A stretch of DNA of 64,000 nucleotides from Novosphingobium sp. SG919 (GTDB lineage: Bacteria; Pseudomonadota; Alphaproteobacteria; Sphingomonadales; Sphingomonadaceae): assembly GCF_012932495.1 (NCBI RefSeq), contig NZ_JABCNG010000008.1, positions 1 through 64,000 of the forward strand. Reading direction: 5' to 3'. A program made the translations under genes and the position numbers. The first letter of the stretch is position 1; every line of letters begins with the position of its first letter. A model generated the notes under the pieces. That model searched no databases. It was not told the origin of the DNA and saw only the letters and a program-made list of their open reading frames with translations. Of this stretch, positions 8,583 to 17,707 are shown one piece after another.

Positions 8583-10004
8583 CTAGGCAGTGAGGGGAAG
8601 CTCCGGATCATTCGGAATGATGATCTCGGGCTCGCGAAGCGATTGTTCCGCTTGGAGGTAAATCTGGTCTGCATTGGGCAGCAGCAATGTCCGCTCGATC
8701 AAGGACGGGAGTTCGTCTCGCGTGATCACAACGATCCCTGACTTCCGCGCATCGCCCAACTCACCACGGACCTCATCGCGGGTTTTGGTTGTTACGATCA
8801 CGGCAAGCACGCGAAAGTGCTGACTATTGGATAGCCTGAGCGCTTCCCTCACCACCTCGGTCCGCTCGACAAGAAGCGATAGTTTGTGGCCGGCTTTCAG
8901 TACGCCAGTGGTACATTCGACGACGGCGAAATGCCCTTGAGGCGTTGACACGAGAATGTCCGCGGCGTCTGACATCTTCTGATTAGCGCCAAGGTGGGCG
9001 GGACTGAAGCCCAGCAGCCACAAGAGCCAGGACACGGCAAATTCAAGATCGCGAGCCTGCTTCATTGGCTGGTCGCCCAGAAACGAGGTCAGCGTAGCCA
9101 GACCCGGATCGCTCTTTGTAAATACCGCTCGTCGAGGGTTCTGGCTGTTTTTGGGGTCCTGGATCCACCAGTGCTGATAGGCCACGCCATCATAGCAGGC
9201 GAAGGTTTGCAGGACAGCTGCAGGCGGGACCTCCAATTCAGCCCACGCAATCTCGCGCCCGGCTTCGGACGTCCATTCCAGGTTAGAACCGGCGATGCTT
9301 CCGCGGGTAACACTGCCCGCGGAAACGATGCGATATCCGAGGCTCGCCTTTGAATGATCAAGGCCCGGTGCAAGGCTTATTCCTAGGCGAGCCTTTTCCC
9401 CATCAACGGTGGAGGCGGCATTGATAGCTGCGATCTGGACGACCAACGCTTCGAACAGGCTTGCTTGCTCGGGAAGGTGAGCAATGTTGATTGCTGACAG
9501 CAGCTCTCCAATGCCATCGAACGGCGTCGTGGCAGCCCGCAACTCCCAGTCAAACGGCGTGTGTCCCAGGAAGCCCTGCTGGTCGCTTCCTCGTATTTGC
9601 AATAGCCCTATCCGGAACTGCTTTTCCGCGCCTTCCGGCAGTAGCGGGATATGGATGGAACCATAACCTCCTCCAAATTGAGGTTCGAAACGCAGAGCGT
9701 CACTGCCGACCACGAGCGATCCAGCCTGGACGCCTTCGACAATCTTTCGCGCCTCCGTGGCCCCACCTTCAATTATCTTCGTGCCGGCCAGGATATTCGC
9801 TGTGCGGACCTCCAACGGTTCGCGCTCATACCCCACCATATTGTAATTTATCCGGCCACGAAACAGGTGCCAAACTCCGTCGCGCTGAAAAGCGAGATAG
9901 CTCAAGCTAGGAACCAGTGCGCTCTCGAACGCTGCAATCGACTGAAAGAAACTGTCAGTCGGCGATGGCCTGCTCTTCAACTGATTGTTCATCCGCCCCA
10001 CCAT
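8583..10004 (-). CDS. Protein of unknown function with nuclease-like C-terminal domain
   Basis: A 473-residue soluble protein. Residues 1-300 show no family I know. The C-terminal 140 residues begin with EFAVSWLLWLLGFSPAHLG, then ADILVSTPQGHFAVVECTTG, then VLAVIVTTKTRDEV and SGIVVITRDELPSLI. That order of alpha, beta-beta and late beta-alpha elements is the plan of Mrr-like PD-(D/E)xK nucleases: Asp349, then Glu363 in VECT. The lysine expected two residues after Glu is Thr here, so activity is uncertain. The C-terminal match is a fold-level inference; the N-terminal function is unknown. It stands alone next to the mobile element, a setting common for defence genes. The start may instead be the second ATG, four codons in. 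Confidence 0.6.
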   Translation of the reverse strand: MVGRMNNQLKSRPSPTDSFFQSIAAFESALVPSLSYLAFQRDGVWHLFRGRINYNMVGYEREPLEVRTANILAGTKIIEGGATEARKIVEGVQAGSLVVGSDALRFEPQFGGGYGSIHIPLLPEGAEKQFRIGLLQIRGSDQQGFLGHTPFDWELRAATTPFDGIGELLSAINIAHLPEQASLFEALVVQIAAINAASTVDGEKARLGISLAPGLDHSKASLGYRIVSAGSVTRGSIAGSNLEWTSEAGREIAWAELEVPPAAVLQTFACYDGVAYQHWWIQDPKNSQNPRRAVFTKSDPGLATLTSFLGDQPMKQARDLEFAVSWLLWLLGFSPAHLGANQKMSDAADILVSTPQGHFAVVECTTGVLKAGHKLSLLVERTEVVREALRLSNSQHFRVLAVIVTTKTRDEVRGELGDARKSGIVVITRDELPSLIERTLLLPNADQIYLQAEQSLREPEIIIPNDPELPLTA

Positions 10005-10375
10005 ATCTTGAGCAGCAATCCTATTCTTGAGAGCCGCTAAATGCTAGATCGCGAGATGAGTGCGTAATCGTGGGCATTGATATTCGCGTGGCCGACGGGG
10101 CGATGGGCGTCGCTAAATAGGCTAAAGGCTGCTTTCGGCATCAAATTCGTAGCGCACAGGGGGTAAGGCTGCCCCTTTGCTGGTCATGTGAATAAAGGGC
10201 AGTTGCACGCCTCCCGCGTCCAAAAGTTGCCTTTCCGGATTGTCCGCAACATCTGCCATTGAGACGGACGCCCCAAAGGGATTCAGTAAGGGCAATTTGA
10301 GACAACTCCCGTGCTAGGCGGCGCGGGACAGTGGGTATAAGGCGGGGAAGACGTGAAGTGCTGCGGACTGGACGC
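10005..10375. other. Intergenic stretch at left edge of the mobile element
   Basis: No convincing gene is seen. On the minus strand a frame opening right after the 59-residue gene is soon degenerate. In related elements a recombinase gene often follows here, so this may be eroded sequence at the element boundary; that is inference. No tRNA or clear repeat was found. Confidence 0.4.
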
Positions 10376-10555
10376 TCATTCACCCCCGTTACGATCAGCG
10401 CTCGCTATCGCGGCCATGAGGTCATCTACAAGGCGATCTTCCGCTGCAATCCTGACAGTCATTGTGCCGGAGGCGAGCGCCTCGCGCTGCTCATCCCTGA
10501 TTTCCGCGACGATCGCGGTCAGCAAAGCCCGCAGCAGGATGGGATGAATTGTCAT
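10376..10555 (-). CDS. Small 59-residue mobile-element protein
   Basis: This short frame starts MTIHPILLRALLTAIVAEI and ends IASADRNGGE. It is helical and acidic in its second half (AAEDRLVDDLMAAIAS). Its ATG overlaps the stop of the preceding HTH gene as ATGA, which is strong evidence for translation by coupling. The codon pattern is G/C at third positions like its neighbours. No function is recognised. Its position after relaxase, RHH and HTH genes marks it as part of the mobilisation operon. Confidence 0.65.
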   Translation of the reverse strand: MTIHPILLRALLTAIVAEIRDEQREALASGTMTVRIAAEDRLVDDLMAAIASADRNGGE

Positions 10556-10776
10556 AGCCCATGCCCTTCGCGACCAGCGGCAATCAGTCGCTTCAGGCTC
10601 TCAAAGGGGATGAGGGTCATGCCCCCGACCTTGACGATCTCGATGCTGCCGTCGGTAATGAGCTCGTAGAGCTTCGAACGGCCGATGCCGGTGAGGCGGC
10701 ACGCCTCGGGAATTCGGACCGTCAGCGGATCTGTTCTGTAGGGCTCGGGCTTTGCCTGTTGGGACGGGCTGCTCAT
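10552..10776 (-). CDS. AlpA/excisionase-like helix-turn-helix protein
   Basis: A 74-residue DNA-binding protein. The core LTVRIPEACRLTGIGRSKLYELITDGSIEIVKVGGMTLIPFESLKRLI is the MerR-like winged HTH of AlpA and excisionases: helix, tight turn with GIGRSKLY, then a wing ending in the IPFESL segment. Such proteins steer excision or regulate the integrase of integrated elements. It overlaps both neighbours by ATGA, so it is translationally coupled within the operon. Confidence 0.8.
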   Translation of the reverse strand: MSSPSQQAKPEPYRTDPLTVRIPEACRLTGIGRSKLYELITDGSIEIVKVGGMTLIPFESLKRLIAAGREGHGL

Positions 10777-11195
10777 GGCTCGTTCTCCTCGCTGTTGGAT
10801 GGGGCGGCATTGGCCTTCACGTTGGCCTTTCGCGCAGCCAATTCGCCCGCCGTCCGGACGAACTGGTCGTAGCGGCGCTGGCCCAGGCGCTGCGTCTCGG
10901 CATCGAAGGCGGGATGATGCGCGGTCAGTGTCAGCTGATGCCGCACGAACAGGCCGAGCACTTCGGTCAGGTAATCGAGCCGTTGCTCGAGCCGCTCGAT
11001 GGCGCGCACCTGCCGGGAAAGCGCCTTGCCGAATTGTGCGCCTGCCTGCTCGTCGCCAGCTTGCTCAAACCATGCGCCGAGCGCCTTGCTCAGGATAGTC
11101 GTCTTCGTTGCCCCCGGCTCGGCTGCCATGGCATCAAGCCTCGCCGAGAGATGGTCGGGCAGGTAGAACTGGTGGCGGGTCTTGCGCGTTTGCAT
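10773..11195 (-). CDS. Ribbon-helix-helix accessory protein of the relaxase
   Basis: A 140-residue protein. The N-terminus KTRHQFYLPDHLSARLDAMAAEPGATKTTILSKALGAWF is a ribbon-helix-helix (CopG/MobC type) DNA-binding domain. A coiled, Arg-rich segment follows (FGKALSRQVRAIERLEQRLDYLTEVLGLFVRH), likely for oligomerisation. The gene sits 72 bases downstream of the relaxase. By family and position it probably helps assemble the relaxosome at oriT and may repress the operon. Confidence 0.75.
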   Translation of the reverse strand: MQTRKTRHQFYLPDHLSARLDAMAAEPGATKTTILSKALGAWFEQAGDEQAGAQFGKALSRQVRAIERLEQRLDYLTEVLGLFVRHQLTLTAHHPAFDAETQRLGQRRYDQFVRTAGELAARKANVKANAAPSNSEENEP

Positions 11196-11267
11196 GCCGG
11201 CGATGATGCGCGGCGCATAGGCTTGGCAACAGACCCTCTCCGGTATCTCGACGTGCGCTTTGATGGC

Positions 11268-13217
11268 TCAGCCGATCTGCGGCCCGGAACGCTGCCGCCC
11301 GAAGGTCCAGTCGATGCTGCCGCCGCGCTCGATGGTCCCGGTGACCTGACGGCCCAGTTGCTTCTCCAGAACCGGCCGCCACGGGACCAGCGTGAACTCG
11401 CGTGACTTGGCGATCACGGCGAACTTTTCGCCGCCTATGGCAATGGCGCGCTGATAGGTGCCCTCGACATGGTTGCCCTGCTGCGGCGTGAACTGCAGCC
11501 CAAGCTCCTGCGTGAGCTGGGCACCGACACGGTTCAGTTCGCGCTGGCGGAGCGTCGCCAGCAAGTTGGCGCGGTAGCGGATCGTATCCCCCTCCTGCAC
11601 CGCCAAGCCCTGCTCAATCAGCCATTGCCGCCGGTGCTGCAGCGACTGGCCGATCGTGGCGCCGATGCGCCCCTGCAGCCGCTCCGGGTTGGTCGCGACG
11701 CACTGGCGGTCAAGCCAGGTCTCGCCATCGTGATGGACCAGCTGCTCGAGCGGCCGGTCGGTCAGCACCGCGATGGTGGCCGGGCGCCGGAGCGCTTGCC
11801 GCTCTTCATGGCGCAGCGCTTCGCCGAGGTAATCCGGGCCGACCGTCCATGTGCCATTGGGCTCGCGCTGCACGGCCGCACCGTCGCGGCGCAGGGCTTC
11901 GAGACGGCGCACATGGGCCTGGGCAAAGCGATCGGTAGCGGAAGGATCATGCGCCAGGTGAAGGTCCACGCTGTAACGCCCGCCGTTCGCGCCCGCGACT
12001 TCAGCAATGGCTTTGTCGGCCGTCCGCACCTCCACCGCTGCTGGAGAAACCCGGACCAGCCGATCCTTCATCGCCCCATCCGCCAGGTCCTGGCCGAGAT
12101 CGACGAAGTGCGTGCGTCCATCAAACGCCTCGACGATCAGGTAATGACGATCGCCATGCTCGTCGGCGAGGCCGCGATCGAGCACGCGCCCGACGATGGC
12201 CTTTCGCTCGCCAGGGGCATAGACCGCGTAGTCCTGCGGCAGCACCTCGGGATGGCTGCGCAGCCGCTCGTACATGGTGGCGATGATGTCGCCCCGCTTG
12301 CCCATGGCGCGCAGCGTGGCTTCCAGGTCTTCATCGAGGCGGTAGAGGCCTTTGCCTTCCTTCTCCGCCAGACCCATCGCGTGCAGCGTACCGAGGCGCG
12401 CGGCGCGCAAGGCTTGCTCGGTTGGATCGGCATGCCATGCCGAGGCTAGCCCCTGTCCGTCGAGATCGCGCAGCAGGCGACGGTCTATCCGGGTGAAGCG
12501 CTCCTGCGTCACCTCGCGCGCGTTGGCGGTGGCGATCTCCTGCTCGGTGCGGGGCCCGAGATCGCGGCTGACAATCTCCGCAGCACGCGCGGCGATGCCC
12601 TGGCTGATGTAGTCGCGGGCGATGATCAGGTTCTTGCCCGCCTCGTCCACGCCACGTACGACGATATGGGTATGGGGATGGCCGGTGTTGAAGTGATCGA
12701 CCGCTACCCACTCGAGGCGGGTGCCAAGGTCCTTTTCCATCTGCTCCATCAGTCGCCGGGTCACCGGCTTCAAATCCGCATATTGCTCGCCGTCCTCGGG
12801 GGCGACGATGAAGCGGAACTGGTGGCGGTCACCAGCGCCACGTTCGAGGAACGCCTTTCCGTCGGCATGGTCATTGTCCGGCCCATACAGCGTGCCGCGC
12901 TCACCTTCGCGGGTGGTGCCGTCGCGCTGCAGGTAGGCCAGATGCGCGCTCGCCGCTTTCAGCCCCTTGCCGGCAAGCTTCACGAAGCGGGCTTTCACCA
13001 CCACGCGGCGGGTACCCGCGCCAACCTGACGCGGCGCGCCCGCAAGCATCCGTCCGACTGCCACGCCGCGCCCGGTCCGGGCGCCGGTGAAGCGGGGCTT
13101 GGTTCGCCCCTTCGCCAGGCGTGAACCACCGGCCTGGTTGACCGCCCGGCGCAGGTCGTGGCGCATGGGCCGTTCTTTGCCGATATGACCCAGCCATACC
13201 TCAAACCCGTCGTCCAT
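11268..13217 (-). CDS. VirD2-like relaxase with DUF3363 region
   Basis: A 649-residue mobilisation nuclease that nicks DNA at an origin of transfer. Visible motifs are AHLAYLQRDG with candidate catalytic Tyr95, DH at 174-175, and the His-rich metal site GHPHTHIVVRG (His180, His182, His184). The region after it (NLIIARDYISQGIAARAAEIVSRDLGPRTEQE) and the long C-terminal half (QRLEALRRDG, then LTDRPLEQLV near 540 and WRPVLEKQLGRQVTG at the end) match DUF3363 relaxases of alphaproteobacterial elements. The start is set at ATG with AAGGAAG 6 bases upstream; an in-frame start 135 bases earlier lacks support. No type IV secretion genes are near, so the element would need a helper. Confidence 0.85.
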   Translation of the reverse strand: MDDGFEVWLGHIGKERPMRHDLRRAVNQAGGSRLAKGRTKPRFTGARTGRGVAVGRMLAGAPRQVGAGTRRVVVKARFVKLAGKGLKAASAHLAYLQRDGTTREGERGTLYGPDNDHADGKAFLERGAGDRHQFRFIVAPEDGEQYADLKPVTRRLMEQMEKDLGTRLEWVAVDHFNTGHPHTHIVVRGVDEAGKNLIIARDYISQGIAARAAEIVSRDLGPRTEQEIATANAREVTQERFTRIDRRLLRDLDGQGLASAWHADPTEQALRAARLGTLHAMGLAEKEGKGLYRLDEDLEATLRAMGKRGDIIATMYERLRSHPEVLPQDYAVYAPGERKAIVGRVLDRGLADEHGDRHYLIVEAFDGRTHFVDLGQDLADGAMKDRLVRVSPAAVEVRTADKAIAEVAGANGGRYSVDLHLAHDPSATDRFAQAHVRRLEALRRDGAAVQREPNGTWTVGPDYLGEALRHEERQALRRPATIAVLTDRPLEQLVHHDGETWLDRQCVATNPERLQGRIGATIGQSLQHRRQWLIEQGLAVQEGDTIRYRANLLATLRQRELNRVGAQLTQELGLQFTPQQGNHVEGTYQRAIAIGGEKFAVIAKSREFTLVPWRPVLEKQLGRQVTGTIERGGSIDWTFGRQRSGPQIG

Positions 13218-14012
13218 TGCCGCTTCCTTGATGCTGGAATTCCTGCCGGAACCAGCAATCAGGGGTGGCGCGCGCGAGGCTGCAAGGGCCTCCACGCCTG
13301 TCTCGCGGCAAATGCCTGCAACGACACGCTTTCTTGGCCACGCATCTCGCAACCGGAGGCGGTCGGATGGCGCAAGTCCAGCCTATCTCCAAAGAAAACG
13401 ACGTGCAGACAACAGCTTAGCACCCATCGCGAGATGGGGGCCTTTATCTTGCGTCGGTTCCTTTTCCTGCCGATCTGCCCCCCAGCACCCCTTCGCCCAT
13501 CCTCACTAACCCTTACGTCGTTCGCTATATGGTCTATTTGAACTTTGCGACGTGAGCTGTGACGGAGGACGGGTCTATGCCTATACGGATCGAAGCAAAG
13601 GCAGGGCATCGCCTGCAATTGCAGGGTGGCATTTAGACAGTCCTAGATGTCCCGGCGCGTGGGATTGCGCGGGATTTCCGTTGGCCTTTTCGGATGGAAC
13701 GCGGTGCTTGGGTGCTGGATTCCTGGCGGGAATGCGTGCCGTTTTGGCATCGCCAGCGAGGGTGCGGCGATGGTAAGGATCACCCGCCACGGGCTGGGCG
13801 AAGCGCTCGATCTGGACCGGAAATTTGACCGGATCACGCTGGCCTGCGGCGCGCAGACGCCGCAGGCGGAAGCCAGTGTAGCGATCGATGCTGTGCTGCA
13901 ACTGACGCTCGATATCGAAGTGCGCGCGGCAGTTACTTGCATAGTTCTAGGATGGTTGCCGCTGGGACAATCAGGGAGGCGCAGGGGGCCACCACTCCCT
14001 GCTAGACGCGGG
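13218..14012. other. Nearly gene-free stretch inside the mobile element
   Basis: About 800 bases between relaxase and nucleotidyltransferase genes. The relaxase promoter and possibly oriT should lie here, because oriT is usually next to the relaxase start, but I see no diagnostic inverted repeat. A plus-strand frame opening at 13770 (MVRITRHGLGEALDLDRK) has gene-like third-base bias for about 55 codons. It lacks a good ribosome site and could be a gene remnant. Confidence 0.4.
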
Positions 14013-14936
14013 TCACCCTGCTTCTCGGACTTCCGAGTCGAGCAGTGCCAGCCGCTCTTGGCAGACGTCCTGCACGAGCTGGCCGAGCTTCTCGACCCGC
14101 TCGGCAAGCCACAGCAAATCCTCTTTTGAAATGCGGTAATGCTTGGAGTAGCGCGCCTTCACGTAGGCGTCTTTCAGCTTCTCGAACAAGGCCCGCTCGC
14201 GCCGGGTATCGCGCGGCCACGCCTCCACCAGGCGTATGTCCAAACCCTCAGCCTGCGTGCGTAAGAAGGCCAGATTGTGGTTGTGTGGGGTGTAGAAGGT
14301 GCAGACCAGCAGCACGCAGTGATAGAGACGTTCGGCAGCTTGGTGCGTCAAGAACGCTGCGTCTTTTAGCCGTCCCTGCTCTTGGCTGAAACGAGCCGTT
14401 TCCAACATTCCCGCCCCGGCAGGAAACCACTCATTGAAATATTCCTGCGCCATGGCAAGTGCCTGCTCCGGCGTCTTCGGCTTGGATTCGGGCAAGGGCC
14501 TGTCGTCGGCCTCGAACAGCAAGACGCCATCGCGGGCGATGTCCATGAAGAAGTAGCGCCCATGGGCAAGGCCGTCGCCGACTTCCTGCCAGGTGTGGAC
14601 CACGAAATTTGCCGGCGTGCGCAGCGTGCCGGCGATCTTCTCCTCGATCAGTCGCTGGTCGGCCGCCGTCCAGTAGGCGGCACGGTCGGTCAGTTCCTTC
14701 TGGTTGACGATCACCAGCAGGTCGAAGTCCGAGACGTAGCCCTTGGCGGTATGCGGCTCGTCCACCCAGCCGCCACGCGCATGGCTGCCATAGAGAATGA
14801 CCTTGAGAATGCGGCCCCGACGGCGCCGTGCGGTGGCATTCTCATGCGCGGCGGCAAACTCCTCGAACAGGATCTGGACCACGCGGTCCAGGTCGCGCTG
14901 CTTGCTCGCAGGCAGATGGTCGAGGTCGGTCTTCAT
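14013..14936 (-). CDS. Fused nucleotidyltransferase-HEPN protein
   Basis: A 307-residue two-domain protein. The N-terminal domain has the Pol-beta-type nucleotidyltransferase signature: LYGSHARGGW (Gly50, Ser51) and SDFDLLVIV (Asp70, Asp72). The C-terminal half (residues about 165-300) is all-helical with LKDAAFLTHQAAERLYHCVLLVCTFY and NHNLAFLR, the HEPN pattern. MNT and HEPN proteins are usually separate antitoxin and toxin partners, where MNT modifies and silences the HEPN RNase. Here they form one chain. A canonical RxxxxH RNase motif is not obvious. ATG was chosen over an unsupported longer frame. The gene lies between the ParB fragment and relaxase. Confidence 0.8.
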   Translation of the reverse strand: MKTDLDHLPASKQRDLDRVVQILFEEFAAAHENATARRRRGRILKVILYGSHARGGWVDEPHTAKGYVSDFDLLVIVNQKELTDRAAYWTAADQRLIEEKIAGTLRTPANFVVHTWQEVGDGLAHGRYFFMDIARDGVLLFEADDRPLPESKPKTPEQALAMAQEYFNEWFPAGAGMLETARFSQEQGRLKDAAFLTHQAAERLYHCVLLVCTFYTPHNHNLAFLRTQAEGLDIRLVEAWPRDTRRERALFEKLKDAYVKARYSKHYRISKEDLLWLAERVEKLGQLVQDVCQERLALLDSEVREAG

Positions 14937-15018
14937 GGGTGCAGAATCGCGGGAAAACGGCGCTTTGCCAAGTACAAAGTGGTTGGCCGGCCCCAGTTGG
15001 AACCGGCCATATCCCCTG

Positions 15019-16101
15019 TCACGCCGCCTTGGGCAAGGTGGCATCGACTTCGGTGTCGTCGCTTGTTGCGGCTTCGACCTCGACGTCTGCGGCAGCTTCC
15101 GCCTCGGCCTCGCGTTCACCAACCGCTGCGATCCGGGCCGCTCGCTCGGCGCTGCCAACCCCGCCGCGCGGCGTATAGGCGCTCGCTGGGAAAGCCATCC
15201 AGCGTGGCACCCAGTTATCGCGCTTCGCACGCCCATTGCTGGCCGAAAGGCAGTCGCGGATGATGCCACGCTTGACCTTGGTGGCGGCCTTGCCGTTCTC
15301 GGTAGCAACCTGTTCGCCCGCCACATCGGCAAGCAGATGGCCCATCAATTCGCGGTCGCGCACGGCGTCGAGCAAGGCATCGTCCGCCTGCCAAACATCG
15401 GCCATGTCGAGGCCCAAGTGCTCGCCCAGCAGTTCGATCAGGCCGGTCCCGACGTCGAGCGTTTCGCCCATGACCACGGCCAACACGCGCAGCACGGCAG
15501 CGTCGTCCAGAGCGACCAGCCGCCGGACCAGACCGCAGATACCTTGCCCATCGGGATCGCTGCCAGTGACGGTTGGGGTGTCAGGATCAAGGTCGAGCAG
15601 GCGCAGAACCTCGCGCCGCCGGGCATCGAACAAGGCTTCGGACAGGCAGTTCTCGACGCTTTCGGCTACGGCATCGCTGGGGGCCTTCTGCGGTTCGATC
15701 CGCACCGTCCACAGACCCGACCCGGCAATTGCATGGGCGACCATCACCGGTAGAGAAAGGCTGCTGTCCTCGACCAGTTTGGCGCGCACGGCGGCATGGC
15801 GATGCAGGTCGACATAGGCATTCACCGTGCTCGACACTTCGGGCCGGACCGCCTTCTCCAGCGCTTCGCCGCGCTCCAGTCGCCGCGCTTCCTTGTTTGT
15901 TACAAAGCCTTCGTGGAAGCTGACATCACCGCGATGGCCGATGGTGACATAGACCCGGCCACCCTTGGATTTGGGACAGGAGACGTGCTCCCACGAATGG
16001 AACGCCTCGCCCCTGGCCATGATTACGACCTCGTCCCACCCGGCATCGCGATAGGCTTCGGCCCGCGCCTCGATGGCTTCCATCTGCGCGGTCCAGAACA
16101 C
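15019..16101 (-). pseudogene. ParB-like plasmid/element protein lacking its N-terminal half
   Basis: The 360 codons match the C-terminal portion of the large ParB/RepB-like proteins of sphingomonad plasmids and integrated elements: WTAQMEAIEARAEAYRDAGWDEVV, HSWEHVSCPKSKGGRVYVTIGHRGDVSFHEGFV, and the Lys/Glu-rich tail. The N-terminal ParB nuclease-like domain and HTH are absent. Going upstream in frame there is a TGA 50 bases before the GTG that would start translation, and no ParB sequence beyond it. The gene is therefore cut at its 5' end, probably by deletion between it and the integrase. Confidence 0.7.
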
Positions 16102-16252
16102 ATCGAACCCGACGCTGAAATTGGCCGTCCCTCTCGTCGCCGCCTGTCCTCAACAGCAGGATAGAAGGTGCCCAGAAAATTGCAGCTATCCAATAGCGGG
16201 CGGAGGCCGCCGTAGCACTACACCGCTTTGCCGTGCCTTACTACCGCTCGAA

Positions 16253-17611
16253 TCAGTGCAAGTTCTGAGCCGCGCCGGACAAGGATGCGGCGGCGAAGTG
16301 GCCCCAGGCTTCCATCAGAGTTCGGCGCATGTCGCGCAGATCGGTGCGCAGATAGGCTTGCTCGGTGGACGTACCGACTTTGTGGGCTAATGCCATTTCT
16401 GCCACCATAGCGGGAACGGTCGGCATCCGTTCTGCGGCCCAATCACGAAAAGCAGAGCGGAAGCCGTGTACAGTGGCGGTCTTGCCTGAATTAGGGTCGG
16501 TGTAACCAGGTCGCCCAGCCAAGAGTTCGGCTTCGTGTGCAGCGCGCAAGGCCTTGGTCAACGACATATCCGACAAAGCGCCGCCATTCATGCCACTGAA
16601 AATTAGGCCTGTGCGCAGGCTTTCCTCAGGCGCCCAGAGCGTCAATAGCGCAACGGCGGCATCGGACAGAGTGACGACGTGGCCCCTGTCCATCTTCATA
16701 AGGCTGGCCGGTCGGCTCCAGGTGCGGGCATCAAGGTCGATTTGCTCCCAAGTCGCGCTCCGCACCTCACCTGACCGTGCGGCCGTCAATACCGTGAAGA
16801 GGACGGCGAATCGGCTGGCCGTGGCATTCTTGGCCAATTCTCCGGCAACGAAACTCGGTACCCTCATGAAGGCCATAGCGCCGAAATTCTTCCCTTTGTC
16901 TTGCTTGGCAAGGCCGGTCCGCAATTCGCGAGCGTCGGGCAAAGCGTCCTTTCTCCAGCCACGTGCCTTGGCAAAGGCGAGTACCTGTCCGATGCGGCTG
17001 CGCACCTTGCGGGCAATGACAGGCTTATCGTTCCAGATCAAAGCCAGCGCGGCGATGACTTCGGCGCTGCCAATGGCATCGACCTTCAATGCCCCAAGCC
17101 TGGGGTTTGCATGTTCTTCCAGCGAGGCCTTGAATGCCTTGGCAGTGCGATCGCTCCAGCCAGACATCAGGGCGTTGTGGGTTTCGATAACAGCTTCGGC
17201 AAACGTTGGCACCTTCACCCGCTGCCGATCGCGTTCCACCTTGGGGTCTTTTCCTGCTTTGGCGAGCTTCCGCAGTGCAGCCCCTTTTTCTCGGGCCTCC
17301 GCCAAGGACAGGCTTTTGCGTAGCATGAGGGGCAGATCAGAATGCCGGGAATCGTCCTTGCCGAAGGCGGTGCTGCCGAGATTGTCGATGTCCGCCGCGC
17401 CCAGTCCGATGTCCCGACGCTTCCCATCGGCCTGCACGCGAAGCATCCATGACTTAGCCCCGCCGGGCGAGACCAGAAGGAAAAGACCGTCTCCGTCCTG
17501 GTAGGCGCGCTTAACCGGCTTTCCCGACGGCCCGAATCCGGGCTTGGCATTGCGAACTTTGGCGGCGGTCAATTTCCCCACACTTTTATCCCCACATTTG
17601 CCCCCACACAA
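16253..17611 (-). CDS. P4-family tyrosine integrase
   Basis: A 452-residue site-specific recombinase. The N-terminal arm-binding domain carries KLTAAKVRNAKPG and YQDGDGLFLLVSPGGAKSWMLRVQADGKRRDIGLG, the DUF4102 pattern of P4-like integrases. The catalytic domain has Arg279 (AARSGEVR), His382 and Arg385 (VHGFRSAFRDW), His410 (MALAHKVG) and the nucleophile Tyr420 (TEQAYLRTD), so it appears intact. The first start codon is TTG. A GTG 30 bases later with GGGG upstream is an alternative. It marks the right boundary of the mobile element and probably targeted a tRNA or similar 3' end. Confidence 0.9.
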   Translation of the reverse strand: MCGGKCGDKSVGKLTAAKVRNAKPGFGPSGKPVKRAYQDGDGLFLLVSPGGAKSWMLRVQADGKRRDIGLGAADIDNLGSTAFGKDDSRHSDLPLMLRKSLSLAEAREKGAALRKLAKAGKDPKVERDRQRVKVPTFAEAVIETHNALMSGWSDRTAKAFKASLEEHANPRLGALKVDAIGSAEVIAALALIWNDKPVIARKVRSRIGQVLAFAKARGWRKDALPDARELRTGLAKQDKGKNFGAMAFMRVPSFVAGELAKNATASRFAVLFTVLTAARSGEVRSATWEQIDLDARTWSRPASLMKMDRGHVVTLSDAAVALLTLWAPEESLRTGLIFSGMNGGALSDMSLTKALRAAHEAELLAGRPGYTDPNSGKTATVHGFRSAFRDWAAERMPTVPAMVAEMALAHKVGTSTEQAYLRTDLRDMRRTLMEAWGHFAAASLSGAAQNLH

Positions 17612-17707
17612 TATCGCGGATTCTGGCGAACGTCAACGGACCGCTGCGGAGAACCATTTTTCAAGTTCGCTATAATCGTTGGTATTTTTCGGGCATTCAT
17701 GGAAATT

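Noticed and set aside
10141..10383. An 80-codon minus-strand frame after the 59-residue gene
   Set aside because: Arg/Leu-rich with no family match and poor codon pattern; better explained as decayed sequence.
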